From contig JADLZK010009384.1 in assembly GCA_015847255.1 (NCBI GenBank), positions 434,001 to 498,000 on the forward strand: a DNA stretch of 64,000 nt. Reading direction: 5' to 3'. The position numbers were made by a program, and so were the translations under genes. The notes below the pieces were generated by a model. It ran no database searches, was not told the origin of the DNA, and saw only the letters and a list, made by a program, of their open reading frames with translations. This DNA comes from Hyparrhenia diplandra (taxonomy: Eukaryota > Streptophyta > Magnoliopsida > Poales > Poaceae). This document shows, piece by piece, positions 24,522-35,592 of the stretch (position 1 is its first letter; each line of letters begins with the position of its first letter).

Positions 24522-25979
24522 TGTTGACGGTCGTTAACTACATATTTTATACCGTCAACATTAGTATAAAACTAACAAAACACAATAGTGATAGGGCTTT
24601 GAGCTAACCATTTCCACAAGTTTTGGTACTTCACTTGTTTTGCGGGGGCAATGTTGGAAACATATACATTTTTGGGCCAAAAGCAAAGGAAAACATATAA
24701 GGCCCTAAATGGACATAAGCAAAGCAAGGAGAAGAGAGGAGAAAAGCCCATAAACATGAATATGAACATCCAAACACAAGCCCAAGAGGTCAAGGCCCGA
24801 ATCCAACATGAAATGACATTGGGCCACATGACATGGGTTTAGTATTTCGGGCATAACTTTTTCATACGGACTCCGTTTTTGGTGTACAACCCGCCAAAAC
24901 GGAGCTAATGACGAAACCGACGTGCTCCCAAAATTTGAGCCTATTTGGCCTAGATCTTGGTGCGCACACACCTGAGGGTGCGCCCGCACCTCAAGGGGCT
25001 GCCAACCGGGCCCATCTTCCTCGTGGCGGTACAATAACCTGCAGAACGTCGGTGGCGGGGTGTGCGGAGTTCGTTGTACCACGGAAACCATCATTCCTTG
25101 GTCGGTTTGGTCATTATGGGGGGGCGGCACATTTCCAAAGACCCCCCTCTCCAAGCTATAAAGGAGGCTCCTCCCTCTCATTCCAATACACCAATTCCAC
25201 ATACAACACAAGGAGGGCCACAAGTAGAAAGGAGAAGCTCCACTCTTCTTCCTCTTCTTAGTTCTAATGGAGAGTGAGAGAGGGAAGGCTAGAAGAGGGC
25301 TTGGCCTCTTCTCCATGGAGTCCCGGTGTACCCCCCGATTGCATTGCGAATCTCGTGTGGCCGAGTGCTTGGGACTTGTCGGCACCGCCACGCTTTGTAC
25401 CTCTACAACTTCCTTACACTTTGGTAAGAAAGTTTGTGTTCATCTTTTCGGCTTATTGTTCTTCAAGCATATTATCTTAGCTGTTATAAACTTGCGGGAT
25501 TGATAGTCGTACCCTCGGTCGTAACTCTTGGTGAAGGAACCCTTTGACCAGGGGAACCTTGATCGACACCAAGAGTTGTGTACGGTAGTGCAAAACGTGG
25601 TGTTTGGACTAACGTCCACCTATCTTTTTGCGGTGCACCCCACGGTCGCTGGGGGTAGGCGGCCGGGTCGCGATGACCTTGTCCGCCCCCTCGTAATCCC
25701 CCACGCTCGGGTGTGTTGTAGTGCTAATTGCCGGAAGCCGCCAGGTTGGTGCGTTGGCCGGTGCGAAGTAAGGAGATAACAGCTCTAGAAATCCTCAAAA
25801 AACCTAAGCCCATAAAGATACCTCACCACCCATAGTTATCCTTGGGCAGCTCGCTCAAAGATTAGTGCTAAACGTTCCCCTCGTGGAAAATACGATACCA
25901 CTCGAATACTTAGGGTGAAAGCTACAATGACAATTCCGCACGCTATGGATTCTTACGCATACGTTAAGAAACGTCAACA
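24522..25979 (+). repeat. Element B right LTR
   Basis: This 1458 bp LTR aligns throughout with 18283-19734. The 5' hairpin is at 24523-24559, the TATA box at 25156-25164, and the GTGGT hairpin at about 25591-25607 (AAAC-GTGGT-GTTT). Confidence 0.95.
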
Positions 25980-25984
25980 AAGAT

Positions 25985-26980
25985 CAGCCCACCATCACTA
26001 TCTACCTCTACTTCCAACCATCAATTAACCGCCACTTCAAAATCAAGCTTGGGGGAGAGCACCCCAGTTATCGAGATAAGTATCTCTTTACCATATCCTA
26101 TTTACTACTAGCTAGATATGTTTGTTTTATTAGAAAGATATAAAAACATGCATAACTAAGGAAATCAAATAAAAAGAGTCTATATAGTTTTTATTAAAGA
26201 GTCTTTATTAGAGTGTGAGAATAAAATAAACTCAAGATAATCTCTAAACATGGAGATGATGAATAGTTGCTCCGTCATAATTCATCTCAAGTACCTACCT
26301 TTCAAGCTTAATTTCTCTCGAGCTTTTAATGCAACTGCTTTGACTTGAGATTTGCCCTGAACCTAAAACCTATGGGTTGCAAATGCTTGCTCAAGTCTAG
26401 GTAATTGACGGATATGATATATGAAAGTTTGAGCTGCTTTTTATCTTACTCCCTAGTGATGCTAGAGTTCGGAGATTTATCTTTAGAAAATTAAAAGTGC
26501 ACATGATGTGTTCTGTATGACGAGTGTTGATTCCTACCACAGACCATATATACATGCTTCTTAGATTAGGGAAACCCCTTTTAATATATATAGGTCGCTT
26601 ACTTTGCATTGAGTTTGATCAATCTTTGTTGACCCTTAGAAACTTGTCATGCCGCTACTCATGCACACACTCCACTCCACTCCACTATATTCCACTTGCA
26701 CTTATTCTACTTCTACCTTGGAAGTACGCATCCACCAAAAATGTTCTACTCCTACCCTAGGAGAGAGCAACCAAAAATATTCCTCACACATATCCACTTA
26801 GCCAACATTTCATAAAGCTCCTTTATCCTTGTTTCTATCTCTCTACAAGTTTATTGCAAAAAAAGTGGCTTGGGTTGTATAGTCAAAAAAAAAAGAAAGA
26901 AAAAAAAAAAAAGAAGAGAAGAAGAATAAAGGAGAGTAAAAAAATGGACAAGTGTCCGCAATAAAACAATGGGTACTTAG
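25985..26980 (+). other. Element A internal region, middle part
   Basis: Non-coding. It includes AAGCTTGGGGGAGAGCACCCC at about 26046-26066, the block homologous to the site where D inserted into C, then a polypurine tract (26881-26944) and GGAC-AAGT-GTCC at 26946-26957. The segment around 26250-26500 resembles 37075-37330 of element C. Confidence 0.6.
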
Positions 26981-26985
26981 ATGCC
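26981..26985. repeat. TSD of element C, left copy (ATGCC)
   Basis: ATGCC precedes the left LTR of C and recurs at 39338-39342. Confidence 0.93.
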
Positions 26986-28347
26986 TGTTGGCGGTCATTA
27001 TCGAAAGTATATTATACCATCAACCTTTATCCAATTCATGAGAAAGGGGCAAACTTCCTTTACTTCTAACCTAGTTCCACTTGTATTGGTAGAAAACATG
27101 TTTTGTAGGTATAAAAGTGAAAATAGGTACAAATACGCCTAATCAACAATGAAAGCACAAAACCGTGGATTGCGCCTTTATCAAGGGGAGGGCCAATAGG
27201 CCGAATCGGGTAAAATGGGCCAATGCACCTACGGGAAGATGAGCCAAAATGGGCCAAGAGGTGACACACGAAAAGCCCGGCTCGAACCGGGCCAAAAACG
27301 GGCCGGCCGGCCCGCGCGGCGGTCGGCGCAAGCATGGTCCTCGATCCCCGCCGCAACTTCGCCGACTTTCACATGCCGAAATATTAACGCGGGGAAAGGG
27401 CGGTGCAAAGTTTCGTTCCCGCCAAGAAGACCTCGAAGCAAGGAGAGCCCTCCATTCACTTCTCCTCTCCACTATATAAAGAGAGGCACCCCTCACTTGC
27501 ATCACACACTTGATCATTTGATCATTCAATAAATCCCACACTTCACCATGTGATCCACACACACAACCATTCACTCACTCATTGTTTCACTCACACACTC
27601 CAGGTCCACCACTCACACTTAGTACACATGGAGTAGAGGAAAGGAGCTAAGTTAGAATTAGAAGGGAGTGAGAGAGGAGGAAGTGTGGAGAAGAGGAGTA
27701 GCGACCCCTCCGCCTCGTAGACGGAGTTCGAACCCGTCGGCTCCCGCCTCTCGCATTTGTACCTCTACGGATCATCCTATTTGGTTTGGGGTAAGAGATC
27801 CGTGTTCTAATTACATGATAATTATCTTCGAAGTTTGAGTTATTACTTTAATTATACGTTCACGGGTTCGTTGTTTACCATATCGGTAGATGCTCTAGTA
27901 GAGGACTCGATGAAGACGGATGTTCCCGGCCGACGCTAGAGTACGCGTGATAAGTAGTGTAGACGTGGTGTCTAAACTACAAATCACCCTCGCTTGCCAA
28001 TGGGTCCATGGTAGTGAGGTAGGCGGTGGTGGTGACAGCCTGTTTGACCTTAGTATTCCTCCACGTCCGGTTGTGCGGTAGTCCGAGGCGGGACCCTTCC
28101 GCGCAGACAGGGGAGAGCGGTGGCTACGTGAACGTATAAGAAAAGAAGTAATTTGGCTTTAGGATAATCTGCTGTAGTAGAAACTCACTACCCAGTTCAC
28201 CCTTTCCATCTTCATCCCGGTAGCTAGTCAACCCGACTTAACACCCGTTCCTGTGGAAATCGATACCCTGAACACTTAGGGTGAAGTGCTACAACGGTAT
28301 TTCCGTGCGCTTGCGGACTATTTCGCTTACGCTAAGAAACACCAACA
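26986..28347 (+). repeat. Element C left LTR
   Basis: This 1362 bp LTR runs from TGTTGGCG to CACCAACA. The 5' hairpin is at 26987-27024 (3' arm mutated to ACCATCAAC), the TATA box at 27471-27480, and the hairpin TAGAC-GTGGT-GTCTA at 27960-27974. Confidence 0.95.
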
Positions 28348-28380
28348 AGCATTTTGGCGCCGTTGTCGGGAACGGTTGTC
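28348..28380 (+). other. Element C primer-binding site (tRNA-Asp)
   Basis: TTGGCGCCGTTGTCGGGAAC matches the complement of the tRNA-Asp 3' end with one mismatch in the TGGCGCCGTTGCCGGG core. Confidence 0.85.
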
Positions 28381-28467
28381 GTTATAGTCTTCGAACCTAG
28401 TCTAACCCGTGTACCCTACATTATCCATTTCCACCCGCCATTTAAAACAAAAATCTAAAAAAAATTT

Positions 28468-28975
28468 ATGGAGCACTCAACTATTGCAAACCGTCATGCG
28501 CTCCGACCGGGCGAGCTCTTAGAACGCCCATCTTCTTCGAAGCCCATCACGGCTTCGAAGTTATGAGCTCCGCCCCGGCCTCATCGGCCATGGTTCGGGA
28601 TCAATCCTTCTCGGGATATGATTACAAAAATCCATACCATCACTTGAGGGAGTTTGAGCAACTCGTGCTTGCCTCACCATTGTAGGCATGTCACAAGACA
28701 CGTTGAGGTGGAAGCTATTCCTTTCTCACTTGAGGAGAGGTAAACAAAGGGTTCGACCACAACGTAGGGAAGGTAGTAGGTGATTGGGAAGAATTGCGGG
28801 CAAGGTTTTGCCAAGCTTTCTTCCCTATATCCCGAATTGCTTCCCTCCGTCAAGAGATACTCGCTTCGACAAGGGGAGAAGGAGTCGTTAGGTGCAGCAC
28901 GAGCGCATTCTCCATTTTAACGAGGTCTAGTCCGAACTATCCATTCCCGACCATGCGCCACATGGGGTACTACCC
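28468..28975 (+). pseudogene. Element C gag remnant
   Basis: From an ATG at 28468 the sequence parallels the gag of element D but is interrupted by several frameshifts and stops. Blocks recognisable in different frames include LREFEQL, a FSLEER-like stretch, and FPISRIASLRQEI near 28815. It stops at about 28975, just before D. It is non-functional as read. Confidence 0.7.
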
Positions 28976-29003
28976 CCTAACCCATAGGCCATCGGCTAGC
29001 TTG

Positions 29004-29008
29004 GGGAG
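29004..29008. repeat. TSD of element D, left copy (GGGAG)
   Basis: GGGAG abuts the left LTR of D and recurs at 36932-36936. The reconstructed target contains a GGGG-AGGA-CCCC palindrome that is also present in element A near 26050. Confidence 0.9.
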
Positions 29009-30354
29009 TGTTGGCGGTCATTATCAAGCATTTAATACCGCCAACTCGGGTTCATTCCAAGGGAAATAAACAATCTCATGGTGCATATGCATTTATTTCT
29101 AACCTAGTTCCAATTGTATTGGTAGAAAACATGTTTTGCAGGTATAAAAGTGGAAACAGTACAAATACGCCTAATCATCAATGAAAGCACGTAACCGAGA
29201 TTGCGCCTTGTCAAGAGGAGGGCCAACAGTCCGAATCGGGCAAAAACGGGCCGATGCACCTACGGGGAATGAACTAAAATGGGCCAGAAGTGACGCGAAA
29301 GCTTTGGCTCGAACCGGGCCAAAACCTGGGCGGCCAGCCCCTTTGCGGCGGCGCGGCGCAGCACGGCTCCGATCCCGCCGCGGCTTTTGCCGACTTTCAC
29401 ATGCCGAAATGTTGAGGCGGTTGCATGTGGTGCAAAACTCGTTTGGCGCCAATTCTTCCCGCCAAGAGCACCCTAAATATGGCCTCCCTCCATGTATAAA
29501 TAGAGGGGCACACCCCCCTCTCAAGACATCAATCAACACACACCATCCCACACTTCATCACATTGATCATCATACACATCATTACACTCCATTCACACAC
29601 TCCACTCCATCGCATTTAGTACACATTGGAGTAGAGGAAAGGAGCCAAGTTAGAAGTAGAAGGGAGTGAGAGAGGAGGAAGTGTGGAGGAGAGGAGTAGC
29701 GACCCCTCCGCCGAGGCAGACGGAGTTCAACCTGCCGGCTCCCGATCTCCGAGACTTGTACCTCTACGGATCATCCTACCGATTTGAGTAAGAGATCCGT
29801 GTTCTATCTCCAGTAATTATCTTCAAGTTTAAATTATTACTTTAATTATACGTTCACCGGTTCGTTGTTTACCATATCGGTAGATGCTCTAGTAGAGGAC
29901 TCCTGATGAAGACGGATGCTCCTGGCCAACGCTAGAGTACGTGATAAGTAGTGTAGACGTGGTGTCTAAACTACAAGTCACCCTCGTTTACCAATCGGTC
30001 CACGGTAGTGAGGTAGGCGGTGGTGGTGACAGCCCTGCTCGACCTTAGTATTCCTCCACGTCCGGTTTGTGCGGTAGTCCTGAGGCCGGACCCTTGGCGG
30101 GCGCATCGAGGGGAGAGCCGGTGGCTACGTGAACGTATAAGAAAAGAAGTAATTTGGCTTTAGGATAATCTGGCACGTAGTAGAAACTCACTACCGGTTC
30201 ACCCTTTCCATCTTCATCCCGGTAGCTAGTCGAGGCGACTTAACGCCCGTTACTCCGTGGAAATCGATACCTGAACACTTCCGGGTGAAGTGCTACAACG
30301 GTATTTCCGTGCGCTTGCGGACTATTCCTCGCTTTACGCTAAGAAACACCAACA
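29009..30354 (+). repeat. Element D left LTR
   Basis: This 1346 bp LTR runs from TGTTGGCG to CACCAACA. The perfect 5' hairpin GTTGGCGGT/ACCGCCAAC is at 29010-29045, the TATA box TATAAATAG at about 29495-29503, and TAGAC-GTGGT-GTCTA at 29954-29968. Confidence 0.95.
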
Positions 30355-30385
30355 AGCATTTCGGCGCCGTTGTCGGACGGTTGTC
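30355..30385 (+). other. Element D primer-binding site (tRNA-Asp)
   Basis: TCGGCGCCGTTGTCGGACGG follows the LTR. It resembles C's site with small changes. Confidence 0.8.
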
Positions 30386-30466
30386 GTTATAGTCTTGAAC
30401 CTAGTCTACCCGTGTATCCTACATTATCCATTTCCACCCCGCCATTAAAACAAAAATCTAAAAATT

Positions 30467-31297
30467 ATGGAGCACCCAACTATTGCAAAACATGCGCTCC
30501 GAAAGTGGCGAGCTCTTAGACGCGCCCATCTTCTTCGAAGCCCATCACGGCTTCGAAGTTATGAGCTCGCCCGGCCTGCGGCCATGGTTGGGATCAATCC
30601 TTCTCGGGTTATGATTACGAAAATCCATACCATCACCTGAGGGAGTTCGAGCAACTCTGTGCTTGCCTCACCATTGAAGGCATGTCACAAGACACGTTGA
30701 GGTGGAAGTTATTCCCTTTCTCACTTGAAGAGAGAACGAAACAGTGGTTCGACCACAACGTAGGGAAGGTAGCAGGTGATTGGGAAGAATTGCGGGCAAG
30801 GTTTTGCCAAGCTTTCTTCCCTATATCCCGAATTGCTTCCCTCCGTCAAGAGATAATCTGCTTCCAACAAGGAGAGAAGGAGTCGTTAGGTGTAGCCTGG
30901 GATAGATTCTCAATTTTAACGAGGTCTGGTCCAGAACTATCCATTCCTAGCCATGTGTCGCCGCCGGCATTTCGGGCCGGGTTTGACTAAAGAGTACGCC
31001 CTACGATTAGACACGGCCGCGGGAGGGTCGTTTACACACAAAACCACAGAGGAAGGGGAAGCCCTTTTAGACCGAATACTTGAAAACACCCCTCCTCTAG
31101 AACCCGTCCGTGTTGAGCCGATGTCCGACGAGGTTTCGTCGCTTCAAGCCGAACCTCTAAAAATACCAGACCCCGAACCAAAGGAGGAACCCCTTCTGGG
31201 AGACCTCCCGTATATTGAGGACGTATTTCTTGATGATTTCGGAAATACCTCGAAATACGGAGTCGGTAAAGAGACCACCAGGTTCTGTCACCCCTAG
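30467..31297 (+). pseudogene. Element D gag (Retrotrans_gag), frameshifted
   Basis: After an ATG at 30467 and an early frame change, a frame open from about 30610 to 30990 encodes the capsid-type gag domain. Its blocks are HHLREFEQL, LFPFSLEERTKQWFDH, FCQAFFPISRIASLRQEI and ESLGVAWDRF, the order seen in Athila gag proteins. A frameshift near 30955 moves the continuation (DTAAGGSFTHKTTEEGEALLDRI) to the frame ending at 31297. The protein would be the structural particle component. As read it cannot be made from a single frame. Confidence 0.8.
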
Positions 31298-31479
31298 AGA
31301 ACCTTTAAGCACCGACTCTCTATGAGAGTCAATCATGGGGTTAACATCTTTCATGAGTAGCGAATGGGTACACGAGAATGAGTCGTCTTCTGAAGAAATT
31401 CGGATTCGTACTCCCTCATTCCCCATTCAATGCACGATAAAAAGAAAACAGGAAACCGTGTTGTCTATTGTTCTTAAGG

Positions 31480-31983
31480 TTCGTATTTCTTTGATAAGAT
31501 TACTTTGATTCTTGGTTGCTCTTGAGTTGAAGTTGTTAGATTAATGTAAGCGTGGTGCTTAGATTGACTAGCTTATTACGAATACCTTCTATAGGCGGGG
31601 TGAAACACCAACCGTGTAAATGATCGTGGTGGTGACAAAGCACCATTGAGTCCTTTGTATTCTTTTTCGCCGCTTCGTTTATAGAAATCGTAGGAGCCCC
31701 TAGCGTTGTTAGCGTAGATTCCCTTTACTAAGAGTTTCTTCATGACAACCCTCTTAAGAACAATGTGCAAATGATTTACTTGAAGTGAGAACAAGACCTT
31801 CCTAATAGAACTCCTTACCTCTCTTTTAATCTAGTTTTATAGCCACTCGGATTTAGCTATACACCTCAACATACTCTCTCACCTTCTCCCTGTGGATTCG
31901 ATATTAAAAGCCCTATTCGGGTGAAGTGCTCACCGTATCCGTTAAACTATGGATAATATTCTGTAGGTTAACAAATACCAACA
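31480..31983 (+). repeat. Truncated foreign LTR fragment inside element D
   Basis: The segment ends AAATACCAACA at 31983. It has the same downstream modules as the other LTRs: TAAGC-GTGGT-GCTTA at 31547-31561, a GGTGGTGACA block, and a GATATT...CCCTATTCGGGTGAAGTGCT block. No matching 5' end or TSD is visible, so it is a partial LTR of another family. The element A internal hairpin has the same TAAGC stem. Confidence 0.6.
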
Positions 31984-32329
31984 CCCACCAAACACATGGG
32001 GAGTTAGATGTCAAATTAGGTAGGGACACGTTCACGCTACCCATACAAAAATCCAAAAACTCAATAGCTGAACCCCGCCCCCCCGATAACAACCATAGAG
32101 GTGGTGTCAAAAATACCTTTTGAAACTCCTGAAGAATCTTTAGAAAAAGACTCCAAATTCTTCATTGAAGAAATTAGCGAGATAGATGAATTTATCGATC
32201 TCCCTAAAGGGAGAAGAAACGACACCACCTCTCTTTGAGCTAAAAGCCCTTCCACGAAGGATTACGCTATGTTTTCCTAAACAATGACAAAAATGCTCCC
32301 GTAATTATCAGTAATAAGTTAACCGATGC
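31984..32329 (+). pseudogene. Element D protease-region remnant
   Basis: Short frames carry acidic stretches (for example IPFETPEESLEKDSKFF near 32110) typical of the linker between gag and RT in these elements. No protease active site is visible. Confidence 0.4.
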
Positions 32330-32870
32330 TTGAGTCATCCAAATTGATCAAAATACTAGAAAAACATAGGACGGTCTTGGGTATTCATTGCATGATCTAA
32401 AAGGGGTAAGCCCAACACTCTACACACATCGCATACCTATTGACCCTTCCAGTACCCCATCATGTGAACCCCAAACAAGGCTCAATAATGCGATGCGTGA
32501 AGTCGTGAAGGAAGTTCTCAAACTTCTTTCTTGTAGGGATAATTTATCCTGTACCACCACGGCGATTGGGTAAGCCCAATCCATGTGGTAGGAATGATGG
32601 TCGTTGAGAACTCTAAGAACGAACCCATTCCACTCGAGGCAAGTCACGAGGGGTGGAAGAATACCCGATTTTTATCCACCATGATGACGAGCAAGACACC
32701 TTTCACATACCCATTTGGGTCTCTAGAGCTTGTCTCACCGCCTCGCCCACGATGCTCCTACGAGGATCCCAACCTCCTCTTGGTCCATGTTCACAGACTC
32801 TTTAAGAGGATGGTTGTGTCTTCATGTATCACAAGTTTTGTCGATCTCGTAGTAGCACGATGGCGCTAAC
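32330..32870 (+). pseudogene. Element D reverse transcriptase remnant
   Basis: Blocks in order are ILEKHRTVLGYSLHDLKGVSP and HRIPID, the conserved region just before plant gypsy RTs. They are followed by LNNAMREVVKEVLKLL, MMVVENSKNEPIP and SKTPFTYPFGS, the last equivalent to the TTFTCPFGT block of RT. The segment between these blocks is shortened, and no YxDD active site follows. A deletion has joined the RT start to post-pol sequence, so the element cannot copy itself. Confidence 0.75.
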
Positions 32871-35549
32871 CTTGCAGCTTGATCTTTAACGGTCATTGCT
32901 TAGTGGAGAAGCTGGGAACTTCACCACCTTTGATAAGCTGCGAGAAGAATTCCCACGGTCGAGCTTATGACCATAAACAAAGCACTGCCGGGAGATACCC
33001 CGGACTATCATAAAAAAAAAAGCTCTTTCTCTTATTAATAAAAGCAAGAACATGTTATCAAGTTAGTATGCACCTTCGTGTATTCTTGTTGCTAACCATT
33101 TCGGTGGAGAATGACTAAGAAGAACAAAGGGGCAAAAATTTGCTTGAAAACATGGGGGCAACATCAACAAGAAACTTTGATGCCCATGGGTGATGGAACA
33201 TGCTCAAGAGGAGACCCGGACCTTACACACTTGACTTTTGCACAAAAGTCTAAGTGTGGGGAAGATGGTGACAATCTCAAGTTTCATCCACCAAGGGGTC
33301 ATATAAAAAAATGATGATGGAGAATAAAAGGTGATGTCAGCCCAACCTTGCTGAAAAAAAATAAAAAAAAAAAAAGAGAAAGATAGAAAGAAAAAAAAAA
33401 AGAAGAAAGAGAGAGAAAAAATATAAAAGGAAAGAAAAAAAATAGGGACACATGAAGGTCCCACACAAAAAAAAAAACAACAACAAGAAGAGAGGAGCAG
33501 GCTGGCCTCGCATGGTTACAAAACATACTAGTGTGTTGCCCGACTCCACCCGTCATTGCCTCAACAAGCAAAGAAGGGCTCTCTCTTGATCCCTTTTTCG
33601 CTACCAAGGCCCATGGTCCGTACACACAAAGTTGTGTGTGTGAGTGTGTGGCCTAGCCTTGAGAAGCACCACAGACAGAGCCATCATGCAAGCCGCAGCC
33701 AAAACTTCAATGTTTTCATCCATAGATGCTTAGGTAAGTATATTCGGTATGCAAAGAAAATAAATATTCACCAAGTCTCTTCACTCATATTTTCGTCTCC
33801 ATGGAAATAGAACTTTATGCTTTCCATACCATGTCACATGCTTCAAGTTTGGGTGTACCTACATGGATACATGTAATACATTCATAGGTCTTTTTAAATT
33901 AAGCATGGTGCTTAGGTTAAAAATGATCTTCTTTAATTAAACTTTGACATGGTGTCAGAATTTGGTTAATGAACTTAGAGCTTTGTTGTCATGATTTATG
34001 GAAATATCTTATCTTTGGAGATGAATCAAGGCTATGCTTTCAATGCTTCACTTATGTTAGCCTTGCTTGAGTAATTGATGCTATGGTGAACAAAACAAAA
34101 TAAAATAAAATAAAATAAAGGCCCCACGGTGTTCATGCCGCTGGAGCCATGTGTTTGTTTTTGTTTTCTTTTCTTTGTTCAAATAAACAGGTACAAGAAT
34201 AAGTGTGGGGGAGATCTCTCAAGCATTCAATCACACTTATCTGGGATCTCCTCAACACAGTACACAAAACACCGAGCAATTCATGATAAAAGAAGGACAA
34301 GGCGAATGACTACCATTACTCCTTCCTCTTCAAAAAGCGGTGGTTTGCACAACTCTCTCTCTTGCTTGCTCTCTTGCTCTCACATGTGCTAAAAGTTTTA
34401 AAGTTTAATTTTGAACATATCAAAAGACAAAACTTTTGATGCTCCATCTCTAGTCTACCAATTGAGAAATGGCATGCATACTCTTTATTCCTCGCCAAAA
34501 CCATACTTTGTTGAGCAACTATCCTTTATGGACCCCATGCTTATCTAAATAATTGATCTTTGTGATATGGTAGAATAACTTGACGCTTGCTCTCTTTTGC
34601 AATAAGACTTGGTTTTATCTTGAAAATTTAAAATAAAGCATGCTCATGGTTTGACTTAGCCAAATCCTACTAAAGCCAAATCCAAGTGTTGAATATCCAC
34701 TATAGCTACTTCCTACTATATTGAGTTTTTGTCGGGCTCCGTTGATCCGCGTTGAGAGAGGCTCATACTCCCAAGATCGAAAAAAACACGTACACCCACA
34801 CATACACGCCGGTTCTCACAATGAGAATTGCGCACAACATGCATCGTACCATCCACCAAATAAATACTCCATTCTTTATACCATGATCATCTCCTGTTAT
34901 CAAGAAGAATGCAGAGAGAAAGATACAGGCTGCAGAAAAAGAAAAGAATAAGCGATGAAAAATGGACACGTGTCCGAGGGCGAGTAGAGCCCACATCTCC
35001 AAAAAAAAAAAAAAAGAAGAGACAGAAAGAAAAGTAGCCTGTATCTCTCCAAAAGCATACAAAAAAAAAGGGGAAAGAGATCATGAGTCAAGGAGTAACC
35101 ACAAAGAAAATATATCATCAATATTCTCCACACACTTTTGCACATTTCGATCTAAGGGTATGGCACCTCTTTCCAACGATCCAGAGCTTGACCCGACAAA
35201 ACATACAGAGGTACGTATGCATCACTCCACTCAAAGATCCACAAAACCCCAAAAAACAGGATGAGTGAGAGTGATACAAACAAGAGTGCTTTGAGAGGAA
35301 AATTCAAATAAGAGTGACTTTGTGAGAGTCAATACCACAAAAGAGCAATGCTATTTCTTTCAAAAATTCAAAAAACTTACCAAGTCTTTGCGCATGAGTA
35401 GTAGTAAGAAGATAGAAGTTCATCCCGTTCCATTGCTCAATTATTCTAAGATAGCTTGGTAGCCACCATGAATGCTCACAAGGCGGTAAGGCTTGGAATA
35501 ACCTGTATGCAAGCTTACATCTTGGAGATTGAACCACTTTAGTCCCCTG
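32871..35549 (+). other. Element D conserved non-coding 3' interior
   Basis: Collinear with element B 21240-24480. It contains a polypurine tract (33353-33490), hairpins TAAGC-ATGGT-GCTTA (33900-33914) and TTGAC-ATGGT-GTCAG (33944-33958), the GGGGAGATCTC hairpin (34208-34253) and the perfect palindrome GGACACGTGTCC (34964-34975), which is followed by GGGC-GAGTAGA-GCCC. No genuine coding frame is present. Confidence 0.65.
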
Positions 35550-35592
35550 TGCCTTCACTTTCGAGGGCCAGTAAAAGCCAAGTGTGGGGAGT
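35550..35592 (+). other. Element D polypurine tract region
   Basis: AAGCCAAGTGTGGGGAGT directly abuts the right LTR at 35593 and is the likely plus-strand primer. The upstream hairpin seen in A, B and C is degenerate here. Confidence 0.75.

Larger units (their letters stand above)
18283..25979 (+). mobile_element. Element B: Athila-like LTR retrotransposon, coding region decayed
   Basis: LTRs lie at 18283-19734 and 24522-25979, with TSD AAGAT and a tRNA-Asp primer site. The 4.8 kb interior keeps recognisable pieces of gag and the protease C-terminus, followed by about 3.7 kb of non-coding sequence. Much of that (21770-24480) is collinear with the 3' interior of element D. No RT or integrase survives. 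The two LTRs are very similar, which indicates a fairly young insertion. Confidence 0.95.

Noticed and set aside
27066..27574. Open frames in the GC-rich part of the C LTR (also in D and C-right LTRs)
   Set aside because: They lie wholly within LTRs, differ between copies by indels, and contain no domain.
28976..29030. Left LTR of D as the 3' LTR of a tandem C-type element, because a PPT-like AGCTTGGGGAG precedes it
   Set aside because: The 5-bp GGGAG duplication on both sides of D and the homologous uninterrupted motif in element A show that D inserted into an internal motif.
33204..33625. Minus-strand Phe-rich frames resembling membrane proteins
   Set aside because: Same artefact: the complement of a GA-rich tract in element D.
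34763..35145. Overlapping minus-strand hydrophobic frames
   Set aside because: GA-rich low-complexity DNA in the non-coding interior of D. The frames are not preserved in the collinear part of B.
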